Positions 7,441 through 15,346 of a stretch of 18,388 nt of DNA are shown here, piece by piece; position 1 is the stretch's first letter, and every line of letters begins with the position of its first letter. The position numbers and the translations under genes were made by a program. Under the pieces are notes generated by a model, which made no database searches, had not been told where the DNA came from, and worked only from the letters and a program-made list of their open reading frames with translations. The stretch is from an uncultured Prevotella sp. (GTDB lineage Bacteria > Bacteroidota > Bacteroidia > Bacteroidales > Bacteroidaceae), in the NCBI GenBank assembly GCA_937892695.1, contig CALBJK010000270.1:1-18388 (forward strand), written 5' to 3'.

Positions 7441-7492
7441 CGTGTTCTGAAATTCCGAATATTGGACGCAATAAGGGGCATATTAGAACACG
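7441..7492. repeat. inverted repeat with nested hairpin
   Basis: CGTGTTCT (7441-7448) and AGAACACG (7485-7492) are perfect inverted 8-mers separated by 36 nt. Inside lies a second hairpin, TATTG (7460-7464) with CAATA (7469-7473) around a 4-nt loop. There is no T-run afterwards, so this is unlikely to be a terminator. It could be an operator for a dimeric regulator or part of a structured RNA. Confidence 0.45.
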
Positions 7493-7627
7493 CCTGTCTA
7501 TAACTGAACATTGATATTTTGAATAACAACCACAGTCTTAAATGAAAGAGTCGTGTATACCAAGTAACTTTTTATGTAAAACTACGTTTTTCAGTTGACA
7601 AACAGGGGGAATTTTCAGATTTTATTG

Positions 7628-7635
7628 TATCTTTG
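7628..7635 (+). promoter_or_regulatory. candidate Bacteroidota -7 promoter box (TATCTTTG)
   Basis: TATCTTTG fits the TAnnTTTG consensus of the Bacteroidota primary sigma factor and lies 157 nt before the start of the surface protein gene. No good TTTG box stands about 20 nt upstream, so support is partial. A second match, TAAGTTTG, lies at 7669-7676, overlapping a palindrome, and is the alternative. Confidence 0.42.
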
Positions 7636-7791
7636 TCGAACATAATGCACACGAGAAAAACTTAATTATAAGTTTGAACATCGTATTATAAAAAAATTCC
7701 TTGAAAATACTGCACCTTTTCACTTTTATTTGAATGGAATAAAATTAAAAAAAACATTTTAATACTGAGATAAAATACAAACAAGTTAAAC

Positions 7792-10700
7792 ATGAACAGA
7801 TTTATTAAATTATTTTCAGTGGCCGGGCTGGTATTATCCAGTATTGTCGCCAATGCGACAGTACGCTATGTTACTTCCAGCGGAACCGGTGACGGTTCTT
7901 CGTGGGCGAAGGCGTCGGGCGACCTGCAAGCAATGATTGATGCCTCTTCATCAGGCGATGAAGTATGGGTTAAAGCAGGAACTTACAAACCCAAGCAATT
8001 GATTGATGCAAAGAGAAAACGTTCTTATTCGTTTATCCTGAAAAGTGGTGTTTCTCTCTATGGCGGATTTGACGGAACTGAAACATCCAAAGACGAACGA
8101 AAGCTGAAAGAAGGAGGTAAAAAGTACGAATATGCCAACGAGACAATTCTTTCAGCAGACGACGATGTACCTGATGTCTGGACACGTGAGTTCGAGGCAG
8201 GAAGTTCTTCGCGCTATTCTTGGACCATAACTGGAAATAAAGGAAACAATAACCACGTACTATACAACAAAACGGGATTGACGGATAAAACCGAAGTTTC
8301 GGGATTCACGATGAAAGGTGCTTTCGCCGATGTCTACCAAGTATATGCAGGTGGTGCAGCCATATATGCTAAAGGGTGGCTGGAAGTGCGCGACTGCACT
8401 TTCAAGGAGAATGCATCCCATTTCAAGGCTGAAAGTTCGAAAGATTATTACGGTGGGGCTGTGGCCATCCTTCCTACGGAGGGTACTGAAGGAAAAGCTG
8501 TTGTAGAAGACTGTCTGTTTGAGAACAATTTCACACGTTCGAGCTACGGCAATTCTTTTGGAGGCGGATTATATATCGATGGTGGCACTGTGAATGGATG
8601 TACGTTTAAAGGCTGTGTGTCGCTCGACAACGGAGGCGGTCTTTACAGTGAAGGGGCATCTGTCGAGAACTGCACCTTCGACGACTGTTATGCAGCTGCT
8701 GGCGGTGGATTGTATAATAACAATGGTACAGCCTCTATTATGACAGCCCAAAACTGCCGGGCAATAAAAGGGGGAGCTGTTTATAACAATGGCTCTTTGT
8801 CGTATGCAAAAATTGTGAACTGCTATGGAGATTCTGAAGACTACTCATATCTAGGTGGCGGCGAAGGCGGAGGTGTCTACAATGAGTCGGGACGCATTCT
8901 TGGCAGTGTCATCACCAACTGTTCGGCATACAATGGAGGAGGTATATGTCTTAAGGGAGGATATGTGGTGAACAGTACTGTGCAGCACAACTTTGCCCGT
9001 AACACTGAGACTGTTTCTGCTCCCAACATCTATCAATCTACAGACAATTCCGAAGCCGTATTGAACACTATCGGAAATCCAGATGCAGAGGCCTCCAATT
9101 TTGTAAAGCCATCTTCTTTCATAGGATGGTCGACTGACGAAGCCAAGAAAAATGAAGCTATCGAAGCATCATGGCAGCTTGCTGAAGGTTCTTCATTCAT
9201 TGACAAAGGAACTGCAACAGCAGGAGTTTCAGAGACTGTCGATATTGCCGGCAACCCAAGAGTGTCTGGAAGTTCTATCGATGTGGGCGCGTATGAATAT
9301 GTAACGACCGACAAGACACCGAACATGGTATTGACTTTCGAAACAAACAGCAGCGTGAGGTTCGGAACCGGTGGTGAAGCTGACGCTCCGTTCTTCATCG
9401 ACTGGGGCGACGGCACTCTGACTGAGTACACCGGACAGCAATATGTCACAGGAACTCCAACAAACAAGGTCGTAAAAATATATGGAGACGGATTGGTTCT
9501 CCTTCGGGCTATCAATGCAGGGCTTACGGCTGTCGATATAAGTAACGCGCCATCATTGATTCAGGTGCAGGTGGGTCAAAACAAACTTACGTCACTCGAT
9601 GTTACAAACAATACTTCTCTGACAGGCCTTTACTGCGAGGAAAATCAAATAGAAACACTCGATGTGTCGAAGCTTGCAAATCTGAAAGTGCTCGATTGCC
9701 ACGACAACAACCTGTCGGGTACGCTCGATTGTTCTGTAATGACAAACCTTTCTAAAGTAGATTGCTCTATAAACAGTCTTTCGGAGGTTCTTATACCAGC
9801 CGCCCCGAATCTTATCGACATTCTATGTGGACATAACAAGATTGCTTCGATTGACGTTTCAAAAGCCACTGGGCTTGAACAGCTTGAATGTAACGACAAT
9901 TTGCTTACGACGATAGACCTCTCCAAGAATATAAAACTGAAGGAACTTTACTGTCCTGCAAACAAGCTGAACAGCCTTGATGTGTCGAACAACACGGCAT
10001 TGACCACATTGACTGCGTTTGAAAACGAGCTTACGTCTATCGATGTGTCTAACAACACTGCCCTTACCGGATTGTATCTTCAGGACAACAAACTTTCATC
10101 GCTCGACATTAGCAAAAATACTGCGTTGCAGTGGGTTGCCGTATCCAATAACAATATTGACCGTCTGGATTTGTCAAATCTGACATCTCTTACTTCTTTG
10201 ATTGTTTCGAAAAACAATCTTACAGAATTGGATATCACAAAGAATCCTAAGATTTTCCGTCTGGAAGCAGACAACAATAATCTGAAAGAAATCGATGTGA
10301 AAAACCAGTCGAACTTGTCTACCTTCTCTATCGCGAACAATAAAATCACTTCGTTAGACTTGAGCAAGAATCCTTATCTGTATTGGCTGATTTGCAACAA
10401 CAACGAACTTACAGCCTTAGATTTGACCTCAAATACCTACGTCCAAAAGCTCATTGCCAATGACAACAGCATCAAGACTTTGGATTTAAGTAAAAACAAA
10501 AGTCTGCAGGGTGTAATGCTACAAGGAAATGAAATGTACGCAACAGCCATAAACACCATCATTTCGGTGCTTCCTGATGTCTCTAAACTTGAAGTGACTG
10601 ATGACAACCGCGACTGGATGCGACAGTTCAACATCAGCGATATGCCTGGTACTCAGGACGCAAAAGTTGCAGATGCAGAGTCGAAGGGATGGTTTGTTAC

Positions 10701-10953
10701 AGCATCTGGCGGTGGTACCAATGGACTGGAAAGCATTGAAACTAAAGAATCTGCTCTCGTATACAATCCTGCTGATGCCACAATTTCAGCTTCTGTGCGT
10801 ATGAATATCACTGTATTTGCACAGTCAGGACAAAAGGTTAAGTCAGCTTCCGACGTTCTTCAAATGGAAGTTGCAGAGTTGCCGTCGGGTGTGTACTTTA
10901 TCCAAGCAACCGATAGTACTGGAAGAGTATATGCTTTGAAGTTTGTGCGTTAA
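7792..10953 (+). CDS. secreted beta-helix / leucine-rich-repeat surface protein with T9SS sorting domain
   Basis: This 1053-aa protein carries a signal peptide (residues 1-22, ending ANA). The next part (about 24-420) is a right-handed beta-helix rich in GGG and NC turns (GGGLYIDGG, ENCTFDDC, GGGVYNESG), opening with the VRYVTSSGTGDGSSWA lead common in Bacteroidota. A DIAGNPR...DVGAYEY segment near 486-503 matches the choice-of-anchor-Q type end. Residues 508-576 hold a PKD-like piece with IDWGDGT. Sixteen 21-22-residue leucine-rich repeats follow (578-914). The last 70 residues are a type A T9SS sorting domain (NPADATIS, ITVFAQSGQKV, LPSGVYFIQA, ALKFVR). The protein should cross the outer membrane by type IX secretion and be cell-attached, probably binding host or polymer ligands. 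It is a single-gene unit between two terminators. Confidence 0.9.
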   Translation: MNRFIKLFSVAGLVLSSIVANATVRYVTSSGTGDGSSWAKASGDLQAMIDASSSGDEVWVKAGTYKPKQLIDAKRKRSYSFILKSGVSLYGGFDGTETSKDERKLKEGGKKYEYANETILSADDDVPDVWTREFEAGSSSRYSWTITGNKGNNNHVLYNKTGLTDKTEVSGFTMKGAFADVYQVYAGGAAIYAKGWLEVRDCTFKENASHFKAESSKDYYGGAVAILPTEGTEGKAVVEDCLFENNFTRSSYGNSFGGGLYIDGGTVNGCTFKGCVSLDNGGGLYSEGASVENCTFDDCYAAAGGGLYNNNGTASIMTAQNCRAIKGGAVYNNGSLSYAKIVNCYGDSEDYSYLGGGEGGGVYNESGRILGSVITNCSAYNGGGICLKGGYVVNSTVQHNFARNTETVSAPNIYQSTDNSEAVLNTIGNPDAEASNFVKPSSFIGWSTDEAKKNEAIEASWQLAEGSSFIDKGTATAGVSETVDIAGNPRVSGSSIDVGAYEYVTTDKTPNMVLTFETNSSVRFGTGGEADAPFFIDWGDGTLTEYTGQQYVTGTPTNKVVKIYGDGLVLLRAINAGLTAVDISNAPSLIQVQVGQNKLTSLDVTNNTSLTGLYCEENQIETLDVSKLANLKVLDCHDNNLSGTLDCSVMTNLSKVDCSINSLSEVLIPAAPNLIDILCGHNKIASIDVSKATGLEQLECNDNLLTTIDLSKNIKLKELYCPANKLNSLDVSNNTALTTLTAFENELTSIDVSNNTALTGLYLQDNKLSSLDISKNTALQWVAVSNNNIDRLDLSNLTSLTSLIVSKNNLTELDITKNPKIFRLEADNNNLKEIDVKNQSNLSTFSIANNKITSLDLSKNPYLYWLICNNNELTALDLTSNTYVQKLIANDNSIKTLDLSKNKSLQGVMLQGNEMYATAINTIISVLPDVSKLEVTDDNRDWMRQFNISDMPGTQDAKVADAESKGWFVTASGGGTNGLESIETKESALVYNPADATISASVRMNITVFAQSGQKVKSASDVLQMEVAELPSGVYFIQATDSTGRVYALKFVR
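9523..10533 (+). repeat. in-gene tandem leucine-rich repeats (16 units)
   Basis: Sixteen units of 21 codons (one of 22) follow the pattern LxxLDxSxNxxLxxLxxxxNx, covering residues 578-914. Units 8 and 9 share VSNNTAL and are the most alike; most other units are well diverged at the DNA level. Expansion therefore looks old, and slippage today seems unlikely. Confidence 0.88.
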
Positions 10954-10974
10954 TTCGAAATGAATCCTAATATG

Positions 10975-11020
10975 AAAACTCGCAACTTAGAAAGAATTGT
11001 CTAAGTTGCGAGTTTTCTTT
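10975..11020 (+). terminator. strong terminator after the surface protein gene
   Basis: Perfect 17-bp complementary arms at 10975-10991 and 11000-11016 enclose an 8-nt loop and are followed by CTTTT. The left arm begins with AAAA and the right arm ends in TTTT, so it may work on both strands. It starts 21 nt after the stop codon. Confidence 0.92.
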
Positions 11021-11229
11021 TACGGAAAATGTGTCAATATCCGTTCATTAGATATCTGAAAAGTCAGAAATACATGACTTATTACGGAAAGAAATCTGTG
11101 AGTTGGAAGTTCGTTTCGATAAGCATTGACCAATTTTATCCGTATGAAACTACATTGTAATGCTATAGAATATTAACCTGAACAAAAACAGGCGAATGTC
11201 CGTTTCCGGCAAAGTTGCTGCGCATATAA

Positions 11230-11261
11230 TTTGCCTAAATCGTTTTTTTCTGCTAAATTTG
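11230..11261 (+). promoter_or_regulatory. Bacteroidota promoter of the envelope-modification operon
   Basis: TTTG (11230-11233) and TAAATTTG (11254-11261) match the -33 and -7 consensus (TTTG and TAnnTTTG) with a 20-nt gap, within the normal range. The start codon at 11280 is 18 nt after the -7 box, giving a very short leader. This is the best promoter in the window and probably drives the genes from 11280 onward. Confidence 0.62.
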
Positions 11262-11279
11262 CGCTAAATTATATTAAGG

Positions 11280-13121
11280 ATGAAAATAATAGGGACTCTG
11301 TGCCGACTTTTCCGTATCGCTGCATTGCCGGTGCGTGTCAACGCTTCGTTTTTTGTTTTCATGTATTTGTTGGGGTGTGTATGTGCGTGGGTTACTCTTC
11401 CTGACGTGCGTGGCGCGCAACTCTACGACAATCTTTATCTCGAATTGTTTTTCGATGTCTATGTCATGAGCGTAGTGTTGGCCGTCGTGCCCCGGCGTTT
11501 CCGTTTCTGGCTGAAGGGTGCGGTTTGTGCCGTTCTCTATGCTGCCGCTGTGGCCGATGTCTATTGCTTCGTGAAGTTCGAGTCGACGCTCAATCCCTCC
11601 ATTCTTATGCTCATAAGCGAGACCGACTCGCGCGAAGCCGGCGAATTTCTCCGCTCATGTGTGTCGCCCGATGTCGTTTTCAGCGGAGTAGGGTGGGTAC
11701 TGCTCTTGGCAGCGGTGCATGTGATTTATGCCCTGCGGCTGCGCTTCCCCCATATAGTGCCCCGACGGCTGTGTCGTGTGTGGAAAGAAAGAATAGGCAG
11801 CCTCTCACGGCGCATGCACAAGGCAGAACCTGTAACTGGTCTGGTGCTGACATGTCTGATGGTGTGGGCCGCATCTTCGTCGTGGCACAACAAGCAGGCA
11901 TTTGCCAAGCTAATGTCGGGCAACACCATCGGCGAGGTTGAACATACTCTGACCGAGAAAGACCACGCCAATCTGTACGAACCCATCTATCGTCTGGTGT
12001 TCAGCGTATATGCCAATTCGCTCACAGCCCAGCAGGTGGAGAAGCTCGTGGCCGCTGTCGACAAGGTGAAGGTTGACAGCTGCACATTCCGCAGCCCAAA
12101 CATAGTGCTCATCATTGGAGAGAGCTACAACCGACACCATGCCCAGATGTACGGCTATCCCTTGCCCACTACGCCACGTCAGACCGCAATGGAGAGACGA
12201 CGCCGTCTGGTCAAGTTCACCGACGTAGTGTCGCCTTGGAACCTTACGAGCTATGTGTTCAAGAATATGTTCTCGATGCACGTAGTCGGACAAAAAGGCG
12301 AGTGGTGCGACTATCCTCTGTTCCCCGAACTTTTCCGCAAGGCGGGCTATCACGTCACGTTCCTCACCAACCAGTTTCTACCCAAGGCCAAAGAGGCCGT
12401 ATACGACTTCAGCGGAGGCTTCTTCCTTAACAATCCCAAGCTGAGCGCGGCCCAATTTGACACCCGCAATACCGCCCTGCATACGTTCGACGAGGGTCTG
12501 CTTTCCGACTACGACCGTCTGAAGGGTGACAACACCGACCATAATCTCATCATCTTCCATCTTATAGGCCAACACGTTAGCTACCGCCAGCGCAGTCCGC
12601 GCGACCGCAAGAAATTCAAGGCCGATGACTACCGCGAGCTGAAACCTAACCTCAACGACCGCGAACGCGGCATTTTGGCCGACTATGACAACGCCATCCT
12701 CTATAACGACTCCATTGTGAGCCAGATTGTAGAACGCTTCGAGAACCAGGATGCTATTGTCATCTACGTGCCCGACCATGGTGAGGAGTGCTACGAGGGT
12801 GACATGCACTTCTTCTGCCGTCTCCATTCGGCCGCCATCGACTCGCGTCTGGCTCATGCCGAGTTTGACATTCCGTTCTGGATATGGTGTTCGCACAAGT
12901 ATATGGTGCGCCGTCCCGAGATATACAAGCAGATTGTCGAAGCCCGCAACCGCCGCTACATGACCGACGCGCTGCCCCATCTGCTACTATATCTCGCCGG
13001 AATCTACGCCCCCGACTACCACGACGAGTTCAACATCCTCTCGCCCCGCTATAAAGAGAACAGGCCGAGACTGCTCAAAGGCACTACCGACTACGACAAG
13101 CTCGACAAAAAGAAGAAATAA
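11280..13121 (+). CDS. phosphoethanolamine transferase-like membrane sulfatase-fold enzyme
   Basis: This 613-aa protein has about five N-terminal membrane helices (roughly residues 20-40, 56-71, 78-99, 133-152, 184-202) and a periplasmic alkaline-phosphatase-fold domain from about 270. That is the layout of EptA/CptA enzymes, which move phosphoethanolamine from phosphatidylethanolamine to lipid A or core sugars. Metal and catalytic residues are readable: E281 in IVLIIGESYNRHH, candidate nucleophile T323 in SPWNLTSY (42 residues on, as in EptA), D499-H500 in YVPDHGEE, and H in HFFCRLH. A start at 11280 follows the promoter closely. It heads an operon with two acyltransferases and a lipid-linked pentose module, which supports a role in surface glycan decoration. 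The exact acceptor is unknown; transfer of another phospho-alcohol is possible. Confidence 0.85.
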   Translation: MKIIGTLCRLFRIAALPVRVNASFFVFMYLLGCVCAWVTLPDVRGAQLYDNLYLELFFDVYVMSVVLAVVPRRFRFWLKGAVCAVLYAAAVADVYCFVKFESTLNPSILMLISETDSREAGEFLRSCVSPDVVFSGVGWVLLLAAVHVIYALRLRFPHIVPRRLCRVWKERIGSLSRRMHKAEPVTGLVLTCLMVWAASSSWHNKQAFAKLMSGNTIGEVEHTLTEKDHANLYEPIYRLVFSVYANSLTAQQVEKLVAAVDKVKVDSCTFRSPNIVLIIGESYNRHHAQMYGYPLPTTPRQTAMERRRRLVKFTDVVSPWNLTSYVFKNMFSMHVVGQKGEWCDYPLFPELFRKAGYHVTFLTNQFLPKAKEAVYDFSGGFFLNNPKLSAAQFDTRNTALHTFDEGLLSDYDRLKGDNTDHNLIIFHLIGQHVSYRQRSPRDRKKFKADDYRELKPNLNDRERGILADYDNAILYNDSIVSQIVERFENQDAIVIYVPDHGEECYEGDMHFFCRLHSAAIDSRLAHAEFDIPFWIWCSHKYMVRRPEIYKQIVEARNRRYMTDALPHLLLYLAGIYAPDYHDEFNILSPRYKENRPRLLKGTTDYDKLDKKKK

Positions 13122-13151
13122 ACAAAACCTCCTTCATCAATACATATCACG

Positions 13152-14264
13152 ATGCAGCAACTTCTTACACGGACACAGTGCTCGGCCATGCGCGGACTGG
13201 CGATAATAGGGATTTTCCTGCACAACTATTGCCACTGGCTCGGCTTTGCCGTAAAGGAAAACGAATACACTTTCTCCACGGTTAACTGTCGTGGAATAAT
13301 GTCGGCCCTGCTCTCGCCAGACATCAATCTGCCTGTACATCTGTTGTCGTTCTTCGGCCATTACGGTGTTCCGGTGTTTCTTTTTCTCAGTGCCTACGGT
13401 CTTGTGATGAAATATGAGAAGGGCGGTAAGCGCGAATCATCGTCATTCTTCATACGACAGCATTACGTGAAACTGTTCAAGATGATGATTGTAGGCTTCG
13501 TGGTATTCACGATGGTCGATGCCGTCACTTCTGGCTCTCACCATTATAGCGTAGTGGCCGTGCTCGGACAGCTGCTTATGTTCAATAACCTGTTGCCTTC
13601 GCCAGATGCCGTCATCTGGCCCGGACCATACTGGTTCTTCGGTCTGATGCTTCAGCTCTATATCGTCTACCGGCTTGTGCTCTACCGCCTTAAGTGGCCC
13701 ATCATTGTGGCTCTCATCGTGGTGTGCTGGCTGGCCCAGATGTTCTGCGAACCCGATGGCGACACGCTTAACCGTTTGCGCTATAACTGCATAGGCGGTA
13801 TGCTGCCGTTCGGCGCGGGGATTCTCTTCGCGCGTTACGGTCGCGACTTGTCACGCCGCACATGGATAACGGTGACAACCGTGTCGGCTGCTGCAGTACT
13901 GTTCATGAGCATGAATTTCCAGACGTGGTTGTGGGTGCCGCTGTTTGTCTGCGTGTTCTGCGTGGGTGTGGTGAAACTCGTACCCGAAAAGATGAACGTA
14001 TGGATGGCATGGATAGGTGCTATCTCGGCCGCGCTGTTCGTTATGCACCCCGTGACACGCAAGATTTTCATTCCTGTCAGCCGTCATGGCGATATATATA
14101 CCGGACTGCTTCTCTACATCGTGGCTTCGGTGGCCATAGCCTGGTTCTACCATGAATCGAAGGGGCTGTTCGGCAACCGCCAGTCTGCCCGTAAACGCGG
14201 TGCTGCCGACAGTGTGCAGGGCGTTAACGCTCACTCCGACAGACAGAAAGAAAAACTCAATTAG
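13152..14264 (+). CDS. acyltransferase 3 family membrane protein (first copy)
   Basis: This 370-aa protein has about ten membrane helices and belongs to the acyltransferase-3 family, which uses acyl donors to O-acylate surface sugars. The N terminus carries the family's arginine and histidine pair (R14 in AMRGLAIIG and H24 in FLHN), and the segment GHYGVPVFLFLSAYGLVMKY is the second-helix motif typical of the family. The last 30 residues are hydrophilic and basic. It starts 30 nt after the phosphoethanolamine-transferase-like gene and ends 25 nt before the next acyltransferase, so the three are one transcript. The acyl group and the acceptor cannot be told from sequence. The family assignment is firm. 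Confidence 0.88.
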   Translation: MQQLLTRTQCSAMRGLAIIGIFLHNYCHWLGFAVKENEYTFSTVNCRGIMSALLSPDINLPVHLLSFFGHYGVPVFLFLSAYGLVMKYEKGGKRESSSFFIRQHYVKLFKMMIVGFVVFTMVDAVTSGSHHYSVVAVLGQLLMFNNLLPSPDAVIWPGPYWFFGLMLQLYIVYRLVLYRLKWPIIVALIVVCWLAQMFCEPDGDTLNRLRYNCIGGMLPFGAGILFARYGRDLSRRTWITVTTVSAAAVLFMSMNFQTWLWVPLFVCVFCVGVVKLVPEKMNVWMAWIGAISAALFVMHPVTRKIFIPVSRHGDIYTGLLLYIVASVAIAWFYHESKGLFGNRQSARKRGAADSVQGVNAHSDRQKEKLN

Positions 14265-14289
14265 TGTCGTCTGACAAAACCGAGAACCG

Positions 14290-14367
14290 ATGAACATACC
14301 CGGAATAAACGCTGGCGACATAAGCCGTTACCGCAGTGAGCTGATGGGAACTGCCATCCCTTCGTGA
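14290..14367 (+). pseudogene. 5' fragment of the second acyltransferase 3 gene, cut by a frameshift
   Basis: From the ATG at 14290 the frame reads MNIPGINAGDISRYRSELMG, then TAIPS, and a TGA at 14365-14367. The YRSELMGTAI part is the usual start of Bacteroidota acyltransferase-3 proteins and should run straight into the FVILFHVG that lies in the next frame. One extra base near the CCC at 14358-14360 would restore a single protein with exactly the expected spacing. The TGA overlaps a GTG (14364) as GTGA, so reinitiation is conceivable. It could be a true mutation, a phase-variable site or a sequencing error. Confidence 0.75.
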
Positions 14368-15287
14368 TATTGTTCCACGTAGGGCTTGACCGTTACGACA
14401 TATTCTACGGACTGAAGCGTTGCGGCAACATCGGTGTCGACATGTTCCTCTTCGTCAGTGGGGTGGGCATGTGGTTCGCCATGGCTAAGAACCATTCGCT
14501 GTCGCGTTTTTTCCGTCACCGTTATCTCAGGGTTTATCCTACGTGGTTCCTGCTGGCCTGCCTGTTCTACATCCCCGACTATCTCGGGCCGCGAGCCTAT
14601 AGCGTGTCTCTGACCGACCTTGTGGGCGACATCGCCGTCAACTGGGACTTCTGGCTCTACGACGAGCTTACATTCTGGTACGTTCCCGCCGTGATGATGC
14701 TCTATTTCTTTGTTCCTGCTTACGTCCGTCTGATAAAGCGCAGTGCGGTGTGGCGGTGGTTGCCCGTGCTGATGATAGTGTGGTGTGTGGCAGTACAGTG
14801 GGTACGCCCCATCCACGAGTCAGTGGGTCATATAGAGATTTTCTGGAGCCGTGTTCCTATCTTCTTTATCGGCATCAATGCAGGGCGTGCAGTTATGGAA
14901 CAGCGTCGCTCCGACGCCCACGCCACGTGCATGGCTCTGCTGACGCTGGTATCTACCGCCGCCCTTTGCATATACCTCGAACAGATGCGCCACGGCCATT
15001 TTCCGCTTTTCGTAGAGCGGCTCGTCTACATACCGCTGTGCTGCTCGCTGACGGTGTTGCTGTGTATGGTCTTTGCCCACACCCCCCGATGGCTGAACAC
15101 CTCGTTGCGTTTTCTGGGCGGCATCAGTCTTGAGATATATCTGATACATCTCCATTTCGTCCTGTGCCGCGTCGAGCCATTAGGATGGAGCTACTGGCCT
15201 ACGTTCCTTCTCACCCTTGTCGTGAGTGTGGCCATAGCGTGGGTGGTCAGACAGCTCACGACGAGGGCTGTCTCGTACATAAAATAA
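14364..15287 (+). CDS. acyltransferase 3 family membrane protein (second copy, frameshifted at its 5' end)
   Basis: This 307-aa reading frame begins at a GTG and has about nine to ten membrane helices of the acyltransferase-3 fold. ILFHVG carries the family histidine, and GNIGVDMFLFVSGVGMWFAM is the second-helix motif; GGISLEIYLIHLHF near the C terminus is another family mark. As read, it lacks the N-terminal half of helix 1, which sits in a different frame at 14290-14367. The intact gene would span 14290-15287 and code for about 332 aa. If the frameshift is real, the product would rely on reinitiation at the GTG and might be inactive. It belongs to the same operon as the first acyltransferase and is 59 nt from the UbiA-type gene. 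Such enzymes add acetyl or similar groups to exported sugars. Confidence 0.85.
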   Translation: MILFHVGLDRYDIFYGLKRCGNIGVDMFLFVSGVGMWFAMAKNHSLSRFFRHRYLRVYPTWFLLACLFYIPDYLGPRAYSVSLTDLVGDIAVNWDFWLYDELTFWYVPAVMMLYFFVPAYVRLIKRSAVWRWLPVLMIVWCVAVQWVRPIHESVGHIEIFWSRVPIFFIGINAGRAVMEQRRSDAHATCMALLTLVSTAALCIYLEQMRHGHFPLFVERLVYIPLCCSLTVLLCMVFAHTPRWLNTSLRFLGGISLEIYLIHLHFVLCRVEPLGWSYWPTFLLTLVVSVAIAWVVRQLTTRAVSYIK

Positions 15288-15346
15288 ACAATCACGTCTG
15301 GGCACGTCTGTCCTGATTGCCTTGACCAATAAGAAATTAGGAAAGT

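Larger units (their letters stand above)
7346..7791. other. 446-bp AT-rich intergenic region before the LRR surface protein gene
   Basis: I find no convincing gene here. From left to right it holds a 52-bp inverted repeat with an inner hairpin (7441-7492), a candidate -7 promoter box (7628-7635), a small palindrome AACTTA/TAAGTT (7659-7664 and 7669-7674), and a very A/T-rich stretch of about 110 nt up to the start codon. If the promoter is right, the mRNA leader is about 150 nt long. The leader is A-rich and unstructured near the start, as is usual for well-translated Bacteroidota genes. Confidence 0.6.

Noticed and set aside
7595..7600. TTGACA as a -35 box of an E. coli-type promoter
   Set aside because: The host is Bacteroidota, which uses TTTG and TAnnTTTG boxes, and no proper -10 lies 16-18 nt downstream.
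11194..11202. GAATGTCCG, a match to the end of the dispersed repeat, before the envelope operon
   Set aside because: Only nine bases match. No inverted partner or internal part of the element could be aligned around it.
15289..15319. CAATCA/TGATTG inverted arms and an ACGTCTG direct repeat before the UbiA-type gene
   Set aside because: The 6-bp stem with a 19-nt loop is weak, there is no T-run, and the gap is only 59 nt inside an apparent operon.
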